Assembly: GCF_029227915.1 (NCBI RefSeq)
Contig: NC_079879.1
Location: forward strand, 434,001-498,000
Length of the DNA: 64,000 bases
Direction: 5' to 3'
DNA from: Hydractinia symbiolongicarpus
Lineage: Eukaryota > Cnidaria > Hydrozoa > Anthoathecata > Hydractiniidae
The translations under genes and the position numbers were made by a program. Positions 11,830-25,199 of this stretch are shown in pieces (the first letter of the stretch is position 1; the number at the start of each line of letters is the position of its first letter). Under the pieces are notes generated by a model. That model did not search any database. It was not told the origin of the DNA and saw only the letters and a list, made by a program, of their open reading frames with translations.

Positions 11830-12438
11830 ATTTCACCACCAAAACGCATGAGACTTGTAGTTTTCAAAAATAATTTCATTTTTTATGAGACGCTAAATAA
11901 AAGGAGTTTAATCGCCGGCAAACGAAAACCCGCGATTTCCCGTATATCCCGGACTCGGCCAGTACAGTCGAATGTATACAAAGAAAGTACCCAGGGAGTA
12001 AACTCATTTCCCGAACGATTTTTTAAATTATTATTTCACCACCAAAACGCATGAGACTTGTAGTTTTCAAAAATGATTTCATTTTTGATGAGACGCTGAA
12101 TAAAAGGAGTTTAATCTCCGGCAAACGAAAACCCGCGATTTCCCGTAAATCCGGGACCCGACCTGTACAGTCAAAAGTATATAAAGAAAGTACGCAGGGA
12201 GTAAACTCATTTCCCGAACGATTTTTTAAATTATTATTTCACCACCAAAACGCATGAGACTTGTAGTTTTCAAAAATGATTTCATTTTTGATGAGACGCT
12301 GAATAAAAGGAGTTTAATCTCCGTCAAACGAAAACCCGCGATTTCCCGTAAATCCCGGACTCGGCCCGAATAGTCGAATGTATACAAAGAAAGTACCCAG
12401 GGAGTAAACTCATTTCCCGAACAATTTTTTAAATTATT
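11830..12438 (+). repeat. 3-mer tandem duplication, unit 1 (609 bp)
   Basis: Three monomers repeated at 12,439-13,047. Private markers shared in order are TTTTTTATGAGACG, GGCCAGTACAG, GGGACCCGACCTG with GTATATAAAG, CTCCGTCAAACG and GGCCCGAATAG. I saw no differences within the paired region. Confidence 0.85.
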
Positions 12439-13047
12439 ATTTCACCACCAAAACGCATGAGACTTGTAGTTTTCAAAAATAATTTCATTTTTTATGAGAC
12501 GCTAAATAAAAGGAGTTTAATCGCCGGCAAACGAAAACCCGCGATTTCCCGTATATCCCGGACTCGGCCAGTACAGTCGAATGTATACAAAGAAAGTACC
12601 CAGGGAGTAAACTCATTTCCCGAACGATTTTTTAAATTATTATTTCACCACCAAAACGCATGAGACTTGTAGTTTTCAAAAATGATTTCATTTTTGATGA
12701 GACGCTGAATAAAAGGAGTTTAATCTCCGGCAAACGAAAACCCGCGATTTCCCGTAAATCCGGGACCCGACCTGTACAGTCAAAAGTATATAAAGAAAGT
12801 ACGCAGGGAGTAAACTCATTTCCCGAACGATTTTTTAAATTATTATTTCACCACCAAAACGCATGAGACTTGTAGTTTTCAAAAATGATTTCATTTTTGA
12901 TGAGACGCTGAATAAAAGGAGTTTAATCTCCGTCAAACGAAAACCCGCGATTTCCCGTAAATCCCGGACTCGGCCCGAATAGTCGAATGTATACAAAGAA
13001 AGTACCCAGGGAGTAAACTCATTTCCCGAACAATTTTTTAAATTATT
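12439..13047 (+). repeat. 3-mer tandem duplication, unit 2 (609 bp)
   Basis: Second unit of the 609-bp pair. It ends where TTATTATTTCACC changes to TTATTTTTTCACC near 13,048. It is related to the 4-mer pair at 2.66-4.28 kb but has lost one monomer type, so both probably derive from one ancestral block. Confidence 0.85.
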
Positions 13048-15876
13048 TTTTCACCACCAAAACGCATGAGACTTGTAGTTTTTAAAAATGATTTTATTTT
13101 TGATGAGACGCTGAATAAAAGGAGTTTAATCTCCGGCAAACGAAAACCCGCGATTTCCCGTAAATCCCAGACTCGGCCCGTATAGTCAAAAGTATACAAA
13201 GAAAGTACCCAGGGATTAAACTCATTTCCCGAACGATTCTTTAAATTATTTTTCACCACTAAAACGCATGAGACTTGTAGTTTTCGAAAACGATTTCATT
13301 TTTGATGAGACGCTGATTAAAAGGAGTTTAATCTCCGGCAAACAAAAACCCGCAATTTCCCGTAAATCCCGGACTCGGCCCGAATAGTCGAATGTATACA
13401 AAGAAAGTACCCAGGGAGTAAACTCATTTCCCGAACAATTTTTTAAATTATTTTTTCACCACCAAAACGCATGAGACTTGTAGTTTTCAAAAATGATTTT
13501 ATTTTTGATGAGACGCTGAATAAAAGTAGTTTAATCGCCGGCAAACGAAAACCCGCGATTTCCCGTATATCCCGGACTCGGCCAGTATAGTCGAATGTAT
13601 ACAAAAAAAAGTACCCAGGGAGTAAACTCATTTCCCGAACGATTTTTTAAATTATTATTTCACCACCAAAACGCATGAGACTTGTAGTTTTCAAAAATGA
13701 TTTCATTTTTGATGAGACGCTGAATAAAAAGAGTTTAATCTCCGGCAAACGAAAACCCGTGATTTCCCGTAAATCCGGCACCCGGCCCGTATAGTCAAAA
13801 GTACACAAAAAAAGTACGCAGGGAGTAAACTCATTTCCCGAACGATTCTTTAAATAATTTTTTCACCACTAAAATGCATGAGACTTTTAGTTTTCAAAAA
13901 TGATTTCATTGTTGATGAGACGCTGAATAAAGGGAGTTTAATCGCCGGCAAACGAAAACCCGCGATTTCCCGTATATCCCGGACTCGGCCCGTATAATCG
14001 AATGTATACAAAGAAAGTACCCAGGAATTAAAATCATTTCCCGAACGATTTTTTAAATTATTTTTTCACCACTAAAACGCATGAGACTTGTAGTTTTCAA
14101 AAATGATTTCATTTTTGATGAGACGCTGAATAAAAGGAGTTTAATCGCCGGCAAACGAAAACCCGCGATTTCCCGTATATCCCGGACTCGGCCAGTATAG
14201 TCGAATGTATACAAAGAAAGTACCCAGGGAGTAAACTCATTTCCCGAACGATTTTTTAAATTATTATTTCACCACCAAAACGCATGAGACTTGTAATTTT
14301 CAAAAATGTATTCATTTTTGATGAGACGCTGAATAAAAGGAGTTTAATCTCCGGCAAACGAAAACCCGCAATTTCCCGTAAATTCGGGACCCGGCCTGTA
14401 CAGTCAAAAGTATACAAAGAAAGTACGCAGGGAGTAAACTCATTTCCCGAACGATTTTTTAAATTATTTTTTTACCACTAAAACGCATGAGACTTGTAGT
14501 TTTCAATAATGATTTCATTTTTGATGAGACGCCGAATAAAAGGAGTTTAATCTCCGGCAAATAAAAACCCGCGATTTCCCGTAAATCCCGGACCCGGCCC
14601 GTATAGTCGAATGTATACAAAGAAAGTAAACTGGGAGTAAACTCATTTCCCAAACGATTTTTGAAATTAATTTTTTACCACTAAAACGCATAAGTCTTGA
14701 AGTTTTCAAAAATTATTTCATTTTGATGAGACGCTGAATAAAAGGAGTTTAATCGCCGGCAAACGAAAACCCGTGATTTCCCGTAAATCCCGCACCCGGC
14801 CCGTATAGTCAAAAGTACACAAAGAAAGTACGCAGGGAGTAAACTCATTTCCCGAACGATTCTTTAAATAATTGTTTCACCACTAAAAAGCATGAGACTT
14901 GTAGTTTTTAAAAATGATTTCATTTTTATGAGACGCTGAATAAAAGGAGTTTAATCGCCGGCAAACGAAAACACGCGATTTCCCGTATATCCCGGACTCG
15001 GCCCGTATAGTCATAAGTATACAAAGAAAGTACGCAGGGAGTAAACTCATTTCCCGAACGATTCTTTAAATTATTTTTTACCACTAAAACGCATGAGACT
15101 TGTAGTTTTCAAAAATGATTTCATTTTTGATGAGACGCTGAATAAAAGGAGTTTAATCGCCGGCAAACGAAAACTCGCGATTTCCCGTAAATCCCGGACT
15201 CGGCCCGTATAGTCAAAAGTTTACAAAGAAAGTACCCAGGGAGTAAACTCATTTCCCGAACGATTCTTTAAATTATTTTTTCACCACTAAAACGCATGAG
15301 ACTTGTAGTTTTTAAAAATGATTTCATTTTTGATGAGACGCTGAATAAAAGGAGTTTAATCTCCGGCAAACGAAAACCCGCGATTTCCCGTATATCCCGG
15401 ACTCGGCCCGTATAGTCGAATGTATACAAAGCAAGTACCCAGGGAGTAAACTTATTTCCTGAACGATTTTTTAAATTATTTTTTCACCACTAAAACGCAT
15501 GAGACTTGTAGTTTTTAAAAATGATTTCATTTTTGATGAGACGCCGAATAAAAGGAGTTTAATCTCCGGCAAACAAAAACCCGCGATTTCCCGTAAATCC
15601 CGGACCCTGCCCGTATAGTCGAATGTATACAAAGAAAGTAAACTGGGAGTAAACTCATTTCCCGAACGATTTTTTAAATTAATTTTTTACCACTAAAACG
15701 CATAAGACTTGTAGTTTTCAAAAATGATTTCATTTTTGATGACACGCTGAATAAAAGGAGTTTGATCGCCGGCAAACGAAAACCCGCGATTTCCCGTTAA
15801 TCCCGGACTCGGCCCGTATAGTCAAAAGTGTAGAAAGAAAGTACCCAGGGAGTAAACTCATTTCCCGAACGATTCT
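13048..15876 (+). repeat. Region-1 multi-monomer block, copy 4
   Basis: Matches 4,119 onward at an offset of 8,928 bp, and base 891 onward at an offset of 13,393 bp. Unlike copies 2 and 3 it keeps the three-monomer segment also present at 1,234-1,843. Single-base differences from the other copies are scattered (for example TTTATGAGACG near 14,930, where G is lost from TTTGATGAG). From about 15,300 it runs into eta, theta and iota monomers that lead into the 9-mer HOR. Confidence 0.75.
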
Positions 15877-18713
15877 TTAAATTATTTTTTCAGCACTAAA
15901 ACGCATGAGACTTGTAGTTTTCAAAAATGATTTCATTTTTGATGAGACGCTGAATAAAAGGAGTTTAATCTCCGGCAAACGAAAACCCGTGATTTCCCGT
16001 AAATCCCGGACCCGGCTCGTATAGTCAAAAGTACACAAAGAAAGTACGCAGGGAGTAAACACATTTCCCGAACGATTCTTTAAATTATTTTTTCACCACT
16101 AAAACGCATGAGACTTGTAGTTTTCAAAAATGATTTCGTTTTGGATGAGTCGCTGAATAAAAGAAGTTTAATCGCCGGCAAACGAAAACCCGCAATTTCC
16201 CGTAAATCCCGGGCTTGGCCTGTATAGTCGAGTGTATACAAAGAAAGTACCCAGGGAGTAAACTCATTTTCCGAAAAATTTTTAAATTATTTTTTCACCA
16301 CTAAGACGCATGAGACTTTTAGTTTTCAAAAATGATTTCATTTTTGATGAGACGCTGAATAAAAGGAGTTTAATCGCCGGCAAACGAAAACCAGCGATTT
16401 CCCGTAAATCCCGGACTCGGCCCGTATAGTCAAAAGTGTACAAAGAAAGTACCCAGGGAGTAAACTCATTTCCCGAACGATTCTTTAAATTATTTTTTCA
16501 CCACTAAAACGCATAAGACTTGTAGTTTTCAAAAATGATTTCATTTTTGATGAGACGCTGAATAAAAGGAGTTTAATCTCCGGCAAACGAAAACCCGTGA
16601 TTTCCCGTAAATCCCGGACCCGGCCCGTATAGTCAAAAGTACACAAAGAAAGTACGCAGGGAGTAAACTCATTTCCCGAACGATTCTTTAAATAATTGTT
16701 TCACCACTAAAAAGCATGAGACTTGTAGTTTTCAATAATGATTTCATTTTTGATGAGACGCCGAATAAAAGGAGTTTAATCTCCGGCAAATAAAAACCCG
16801 CGATTTCCCGTAAATCCCGGACCCGGCCCGTATAGTCGAATGTATACAAAGAAAGTAAACTGGGAGTAAACTCATTTCCCGAACGATTTTTGAAATTAAT
16901 TTTTTACCACTAAAACGCATAAGTCTTGAAGTTTTCAAAAATGATTTCATTTTGATGAGACGCTGAATAAAAGGAGTTTAATCGCCGGCAAACGAAAACC
17001 CGTGATTTCCCGTAAATCCCGCACCCGGCCCGTATAGTCAAAAGTACACAAAGAAAGTACGCAGGGAGTAAACTCATTTCCCGAACGATTCTTTAAATAA
17101 TTGTTTCACCACTAAAAAGCATGAGACTTGTAGTTTTTAAAAATGATTTCATTTTTATGAGACGCTGAATAAAAGGAGTTTAATCGCCGGCAAACGAAAA
17201 CACGCGATTTCCCGTATATCCCGGACTCGGCCCGTATAGTCATAAGTATACAAAGAAAGTACGCAGGGAGTAAACTCATTTCCCGAACGATTCTTTAAAT
17301 TATTTTTTACCACTAAAACGCATGAGACTTGTAGTTTTCAAAAATGATTTCATTTTTGATGAGACGCTGAATAAAAGGAGTTTAATCGCCGGCAAACGAA
17401 AACTCGCGATTTCCCGTAAATCCCGGACTCGGCCCGTATAGTCAAAAGTTTACAAAGAAAGTACCCAGGGAGTAAACTCATTTCCCGAACGATTCTTTAA
17501 ATTATTTTTTCACCACTAAAACGCATGAGACTTGTAGTTTTTAAAAATGATTTCATTTTTGATGAGACGCTGAATAAAAGGAGTTTAATCTCCGGCAAAC
17601 GAAAACCCGCGATTTCCCGTATATCCCGGACCCGGCCCGTATAGTCAAAAGTACACAAAGAAAGTACGCAGGGAGTAAACTCATTTCCCGAACGATTCTT
17701 TAAATAATTGTTTCACCACTAAAAAGCATGAGACTTGTAGTTTTCAATAATGATTTCATTTTTGATGAGACGCCGAATAAAAGGAGTTTAATCTCCGGCA
17801 AATAAAAACCCGCGATTTCCCGTAAATCCCGGACCCGGCCCGTATAGTCGAATGTATACAAAGAAAGTACGCAGGGAGTAAACTCATTTCCCGAACGATT
17901 CTTTAAATTATTTTTTACCACTAAAACGCATGAGACTTGTAGTTTTCAAAAATGATTTCATTTTTGATGAGACGCTGAATAAAAGGAGTTTAATCGCCGG
18001 CAAACGAAAACTCGCGATTTCCCGTAAATCCCGGACTCGGCCCGTATAGTCAAAAGTTTACAAAGAAAGTACCCAGGGAGTAAACTCATTTCCCGAACGA
18101 TTCTTTAAATTATTTTTTCACCACTAAAACGCATGAGACTTGTAGTTTTTAAAAATGATTTCATTTTTGATGAGACGCTGAATAAAAGGAGTTTAATCTC
18201 CGGCAAACGAAAACCCGCTATTTCCCGTATATCCCGGACTCGGCCCGTATAGTCGAATGTATACAAAGCAAGTACCCAGGGAGTAAACTTATTTCCTGAA
18301 CGATTTTTTAAATTATTTTTTCACCACTAAAACGCATGAGACTTGTAGTTTTTAAAAATGATTTCATTTTTGATGAGACGCCGAATAAAAGGAGTTTAAT
18401 CTCCGGCAAACAAAAACCCGCGATTTCCCGTAAATCCCGGACCCTGCCCGTATAGTCGAATGTATACAAAGAAAGTAAACTGGGAGTAAACTCATTTCCC
18501 GAACGATTTTTTAAATTAATTTTTTACCACTAAAACGCATAAGACTTGTAGTTTTCAAAAATGATTTCATTTTTGATGACACGCTGAATAAAAGGAGTTT
18601 AATCGCCGGCAAACGAAAACCCGCGATTTCCCGTTAATCCCGGACTCGGCCCGTATAGTCAAAAGTGTAGAAAGAAAGTACCCAGGGAGTAAACTCATTT
18701 CCCGAACGATTCT
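15877..18713 (+). repeat. HOR region 2, unit 0: 14-mer precursor-like unit (2,837 bp)
   Basis: Runs from one alpha monomer (TTTTCAGCACT, GGCTCGTATAG, GTAAACACATT) to the next. It holds the nine HOR monomer types plus five extra ones, including two with CGCCGAATAAAAGG and AAATAAAAACCC near 16,760 and 17,775 that also occur in region 1. It looks like an intermediate between region 1 and the compact 9-mer, or a unit enlarged by internal duplication. Confidence 0.75.
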
Positions 18714-20537
18714 TTAAATTATTTTTTCAGCACTAAAACGCATGAGACTTGTAGTTTTCAAAAATGATTTCATTTTTGATGAGACGCTGAATAAAAGGAG
18801 TTTAATCTCCGGCAAACGAAAACCCGTGATTTCCCGTAAATCCCGGACCCGGCTCGTATAGTCAAAAGTACACAAAGAAAGTACGCAGGGAGTAAACACA
18901 TTTCCCGAACGATTCTTTAAATTATTTTTTCACCACTAAAACGCATGAGACTTGTAGTTTTCAAAAATGATTTCGTTTTGGATGAGTCGCTGAATAAAAG
19001 AAGTTTAATCGCCGGCAAACGAAAACCCGCAATTTCCCGTAAATCCCGGGCTTGGCCTGTATAGTCGAGTGTATACAAAGAAAGTACCCAGGGAGTAAAC
19101 TCATTTTCCGAAAAATTTTTAAATTATTTTTTCACCACTAAGACGCATGAGACTTTTAGTTTTCAAAAATGATTTCATTTTTGATGAGACGCTGAATAAA
19201 AGGAGTTTAATCGCCGGCAAACGAAAACCAGCGATTTCCCGTAAATCCCGGACTCGGCCCGTATAGTCAAAAGTGTACAAAGAAAGTACCCAGGGAGTAA
19301 ACTCATTTCCCGAACGATTCTTTAAATTATTTTTTCACCACTAAAACGCATGAGACTTGTAGTTTTCAAAAATGATTTCATTTTTGATGAGACGCTGAAT
19401 AAAAGGAGTTTAATCTCCGGCAAACGAAAACCCGTGATTTCCCGTAAATCCCGGACCCGGCCCGTATAGTCAAAAGTACACAAAGAAAGTACGCAGGGAG
19501 TAAACTCATTTCCCGAACGATTCTTTAAATAATTGTTTCACCACTAAAAAGCATGAGACTTGTAGTTTTTAAAAATGATTTCATTTTTATGAGACGCTGA
19601 ATAAAAGGAGTTTAATCGCCGGCAAACGAAAACACGCGATTTCCCGTATATCCCGGACTCGGCCCGTATAGTCATAAGTATACAAAGAAAGTACGCAGGG
19701 AGTAAACTCATTTCCCGAACGATTCTTTAAATTATTTTTTACCACTAAAACGCATGAGACTTGTAGTTTTCAAAAATGATTTCATTTTTGATGAGACGCT
19801 GAATAAAAGGAGTTTAATCGCCGGCAAACGAAAACTCGCGATTTCCCGTAAATCCCGGACTCGGCCCGTATAGTCAAAAGTTTACAAAGAAAGTACCCAG
19901 GGAGTAAACTCATTTCCCGAACGATTCTTTAAATTATTTTTTCACCACTAAAACGCATGAGACTTGTAGTTTTTAAAAATGATTTCATTTTTGATGAGAC
20001 GCTGAATAAAAGGAGTTTAATCTCCGGCAAACGAAAACCCGCGATTTCCCGTATATCCCGGACTCGGCCCGTATAGTCGAATGTATACAAAGCAAGTACC
20101 CAGGGAGTAAACTTATTTCCTGAACGATTTTTTAAATTATTTTTTCACCACTAAAACGCATGAGACTTGTAGTTTTTAAAAATGATTTCATTTTTGATGA
20201 GACGCCGAATAAAAGGAGTTTAATCTCCGGCAAACAAAAACCCGCGATTTCCCGTAAATCCCGGACCCTGCCCGTATAGTCGAATGTATACAAAGAAAGT
20301 AAACTGGGAGTAAACTCATTTCCCGAACGATTTTTTAAATTAATTTTTTACCACTAAAACGCATAAGACTTGTAGTTTTCAAAAATGATTTCATTTTTGA
20401 TGACACGCTGAATAAAAGGAGTTTAATCGCCGGCAAACGAAAACCCGCGATTTCCCGTTAATCCCGGACTCGGCCCGTATAGTCAAAAGTGTAGAAAGAA
20501 AGTACCCAGGGAGTAAACTCATTTCCCGAACGATTCT
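18714..20537 (+). repeat. 9-mer HOR unit 1 (1,824 bp)
   Basis: Nine monomers with private markers in order: alpha GGCTCGTATAG; beta GGATGAGTCG and CCGAAAAATTT; gamma AAACCAGCG; delta AATAATTGTTTC; epsilon AAAACACGCG and GTCATAAG; zeta AAAACTCGCG and AGTTTACA; eta ACAAAGCAAG and TTATTTCCTG; theta GACCCTGCCCG and GTAAACTGG; iota GATGACACGC and CCCGTTAATCC. The length is nine times 203 less three bases. Confidence 0.9.
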
Positions 20538-21551
20538 TTAAATTATTTTTTCAGCACTAAAACGCATGAGACTTGTAGTTTTCAAAAATGATTTCATTTT
20601 TGATGAGACGCTGAATAAAAGGAGTTTAATCTCCGGCAAACGAAAACCCGTGATTTCCCGTAAATCCCGGACCCGGCTCGTATAGTCAAAAGTACACAAA
20701 GAAAGTACGCAGGGAGTAAACACATTTCCCGAACGATTCTTTAAATTATTTTTTCACCACTAAAACGCATGAGACTTGTAGTTTTCAAAAATGATTTCGT
20801 TTTGGATGAGTCGCTGAATAAAAGAAGTTTAATCGCCGGCAAACGAAAACCCGCAATTTCCCGTAAATCCCGGGCTTGGCCTGTATAGTCGAGTGTATAC
20901 AAAGAAAGTACCCAGGGAGTAAACTCATTTTCCGAAAAATTTTTAAATTATTTTTTCACCACTAAGACGCATGAGACTTTTAGTTTTCAAAAATGATTTC
21001 ATTTTTGATGAGACGCTGAATAAAAGGAGTTTAATCGCCGGCAAACGAAAACCAGCGATTTCCCGTAAATCCCGGACTCGGCCCGTATAGTCAAAAGTGT
21101 ACAAAGAAAGTACCCAGGGAGTAAACTCATTTCCCGAACGATTCTTTAAATTATTTTTTCACCACTAAAACGCATGAGACTTGTAGTTTTCAAAAATGAT
21201 TTCATTTTTGATGAGACGCTGAATAAAAGGAGTTTAATCTCCGGCAAACAAAAACCCGCGATTTCCCGTAAATCCCGGACCCTGCCCGTATAGTCGAATG
21301 TATACAAAGAAAGTAAACTGGGAGTAAACTCATTTCCCGAACGATTTTTTAAATTAATTTTTTACCACTAAAACGCATAAGACTTGTAGTTTTCAAAAAT
21401 GATTTCATTTTTGATGACACGCTGAATAAAAGGAGTTTAATCGCCGGCAAACGAAAACCCGCGATTTCCCGTTAATCCCGGACTCGGCCCGTATAGTCAA
21501 AAGTGTAGAAAGAAAGTACCCAGGGAGTAAACTCATTTCCCGAACGATTCT
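20538..21551 (+). repeat. 9-mer HOR unit 2, deleted to 5-mer (1,014 bp)
   Basis: Contains alpha, beta, gamma, then a delta/theta chimera, then iota. The switch lies between about 21,200 and 21,250: the front is delta (CTGAATAAAAGGAG) and the back is theta (AAACAAAAACCCGCG, GACCCTGCCCG). Four monomers' worth (810 bp) are absent compared with neighbouring units. This is a deletion by unequal exchange inside the HOR. Confidence 0.9.
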
Positions 21552-23375
21552 TTAAATTATTTTTTCAGCACTAAAACGCATGAGACTTGTAGTTTTCAAA
21601 AATGATTTCATTTTTGATGAGACGCTGAATAAAAGGAGTTTAATCTCCGGCAAACGAAAACCCGTGATTTCCCGTAAATCCCGGACCCGGCTCGTATAGT
21701 CAAAAGTACACAAAGAAAGTACGCAGGGAGTAAACACATTTCCCGAACGATTCTTTAAATTATTTTTTCACCACTAAAACGCATGAGACTTGTAGTTTTC
21801 AAAAATGATTTCGTTTTGGATGAGTCGCTGAATAAAAGAAGTTTAATCGCCGGCAAACGAAAACCCGCAATTTCCCGTAAATCCCGGGCTTGGCCTGTAT
21901 AGTCGAGTGTATACAAAGAAAGTACCCAGGGAGTAAACTCATTTTCCGAAAAATTTTTAAATTATTTTTTCACCACTAAGACGCATGAGACTTTTAGTTT
22001 TCAAAAATGATTTCATTTTTGATGAGACGCTGAATAAAAGGAGTTTAATCGCCGGCAAACGAAAACCAGCGATTTCCCGTAAATCCCGGACTCGGCCCGT
22101 ATAGTCAAAAGTGTACAAAGAAAGTACCCAGGGAGTAAACTCATTTCCCGAACGATTCTTTAAATTATTTTTTCACCACTAAAACGCATGAGACTTGTAG
22201 TTTTCAAAAATGATTTCATTTTTGATGAGACGCTGAATAAAAGGAGTTTAATCTCCGGCAAACGAAAACCCGTGATTTCCCGTAAATCCCGGACCCGGCC
22301 CGTATAGTCAAAAGTACACAAAGAAAGTACGCAGGGAGTAAACTCATTTCCCGAACGATTCTTTAAATAATTGTTTCACCACTAAAAAGCATGAGACTTG
22401 TAGTTTTTAAAAATGATTTCATTTTTATGAGACGCTGAATAAAAGGAGTTTAATCGCCGGCAAACGAAAACACGCGATTTCCCGTATATCCCGGACTCGG
22501 CCCGTATAGTCATAAGTATACAAAGAAAGTACGCAGGGAGTAAACTCATTTCCCGAACGATTCTTTAAATTATTTTTTACCACTAAAACGCATGAGACTT
22601 GTAGTTTTCAAAAATGATTTCATTTTTGATGAGACGCTGAATAAAAGGAGTTTAATCGCCGGCAAACGAAAACTCGCGATTTCCCGTAAATCCCGGACTC
22701 GGCCCGTATAGTCAAAAGTTTACAAAGAAAGTACCCAGGGAGTAAACTCATTTCCCGAACGATTCTTTAAATTATTTTTTCACCACTAAAACGCATGAGA
22801 CTTGTAGTTTTTAAAAATGATTTCATTTTTGATGAGACGCTGAATAAAAGGAGTTTAATCTCCGGCAAACGAAAACCCGCGATTTCCCGTATATCCCGGA
22901 CTCGGCCCGTATAGTCGAATGTATACAAAGCAAGTACCCAGGGAGTAAACTTATTTCCTGAACGATTTTTTAAATTATTTTTTCACCACTAAAACGCATG
23001 AGACTTGTAGTTTTTAAAAATGATTTCATTTTTGATGAGACGCCGAATAAAAGGAGTTTAATCTCCGGCAAACAAAAACCCGCGATTTCCCGTAAATCCC
23101 GGACCCTGCCCGTATAGTCGAATGTATACAAAGAAAGTAAACTGGGAGTAAACTCATTTCCCGAACGATTTTTTAAATTAATTTTTTACCACTAAAACGC
23201 ATAAGACTTGTAGTTTTCAAAAATGATTTCATTTTTGATGACACGCTGAATAAAAGGAGTTTAATCGCCGGCAAACGAAAACCCGCGATTTCCCGTTAAT
23301 CCCGGACTCGGCCCGTATAGTCAAAAGTGTAGAAAGAAAGTACCCAGGGAGTAAACTCATTTCCCGAACGATTCT
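21552..23375 (+). repeat. 9-mer HOR unit 3 (1,824 bp)
   Basis: Full alpha to iota order, with the same length and markers as unit 1. I found no convincing difference from unit 1 when reading the two side by side. Confidence 0.9.
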
Positions 23376-25199
23376 TTAAATTATTTTTTCAGCACTAAAA
23401 CGCATGAGACTTGTAGTTTTCAAAAATGATTTCATTTTTGATGAGACGCTGAATAAAAGGAGTTTAATCTCCGGCAAACGAAAACCCGTGATTTCCCGTA
23501 AATCCCGGACCCGGCTCGTATAGTCAAAAGTACACAAAGAAAGTACGCAGGGAGTAAACACATTTCCCGAACGATTCTTTAAATTATTTTTTCACCACTA
23601 AAACGCATGAGACTTGTAGTTTTCAAAAATGATTTCGTTTTGGATGAGTCGCTGAATAAAAGAAGTTTAATCGCCGGCAAACGAAAACCCGCAATTTCCC
23701 GTAAATCCCGGGCTTGGCCTGTATAGTCGAGTGTATACAAAGAAAGTACCCAGGGAGTAAACTCATTTTCCGAAAAATTTTTAAATTATTTTTTCACCAC
23801 TAAGACGCATGAGACTTTTAGTTTTCAAAAATGATTTCATTTTTGATGAGACGCTGAATAAAAGGAGTTTAATCGCCGGCAAACGAAAACCAGCGATTTC
23901 CCGTAAATCCCGGACTCGGCCCGTATAGTCAAAAGTGTACAAAGAAAGTACCCAGGGAGTAAACTCATTTCCCGAACGATTCTTTAAATTATTTTTTCAC
24001 CACTAAAACGCATGAGACTTGTAGTTTTCAAAAATGATTTCATTTTTGATGAGACGCTGAATAAAAGGAGTTTAATCTCCGGCAAACGAAAACCCGTGAT
24101 TTCCCGTAAATCCCGGACCCGGCCCGTATAGTCAAAAGTACACAAAGAAAGTACGCAGGGAGTAAACTCATTTCCCGAACGATTCTTTAAATAATTGTTT
24201 CACCACTAAAAAGCATGAGACTTGTAGTTTTTAAAAATGATTTCATTTTTATGAGACGCTGAATAAAAGGAGTTTAATCGCCGGCAAACGAAAACACGCG
24301 ATTTCCCGTATATCCCGGACTCGGCCCGTATAGTCATAAGTATACAAAGAAAGTACGCAGGGAGTAAACTCATTTCCCGAACGATTCTTTAAATTATTTT
24401 TTACCACTAAAACGCATGAGACTTGTAGTTTTCAAAAATGATTTCATTTTTGATGAGACGCTGAATAAAAGGAGTTTAATCGCCGGCAAACGAAAACTCG
24501 CGATTTCCCGTAAATCCCGGACTCGGCCCGTATAGTCAAAAGTTTACAAAGAAAGTACCCAGGGAGTAAACTCATTTCCCGAACGATTCTTTAAATTATT
24601 TTTTCACCACTAAAACGCATGAGACTTGTAGTTTTTAAAAATGATTTCATTTTTGATGAGACGCTGAATAAAAGGAGTTTAATCTCCGGCAAACGAAAAC
24701 CCGCGATTTCCCGTATATCCCGGACTCGGCCCGTATAGTCGAATGTATACAAAGCAAGTACCCAGGGAGTAAACTTATTTCCTGAACGATTTTTTAAATT
24801 ATTTTTTCACCACTAAAACGCATGAGACTTGTAGTTTTTAAAAATGATTTCATTTTTGATGAGACGCCGAATAAAAGGAGTTTAATCTCCGGCAAACAAA
24901 AACCCGCGATTTCCCGTAAATCCCGGACCCTGCCCGTATAGTCGAATGTATACAAAGAAAGTAAACTGGGAGTAAACTCATTTCCCGAACGATTTTTTAA
25001 ATTAATTTTTTACCACCAAAACGCATAAGACTTGTAGTTTTCAAAAATGATTTCATTTTTGATGACACGCTGAATAAAAGGAGTTTAATCGCCGGCAAAC
25101 GAAAACCCGCGATTTCCCGTTAATCCCGGACTCGGCCCGTATAGTCAAAAGTGTAGAAAGAAAGTACCCAGGGAGTAAACTCATTTCCCGAACGATTCT
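23376..25199 (+). repeat. 9-mer HOR unit 4 (1,824 bp)
   Basis: Full alpha to iota order. One substitution was noted near 25,016 (CCACCAAAACG where the other units have CCACTAAAACG). Otherwise it reads like units 1 and 3. Confidence 0.9.

Noticed and set aside
18714-25199. CRISPR-like regular repetition.
   Set aside because: The repeat is contiguous, with no unique spacers, a 203-bp unit and no cas genes or leader. It is a tandem satellite.
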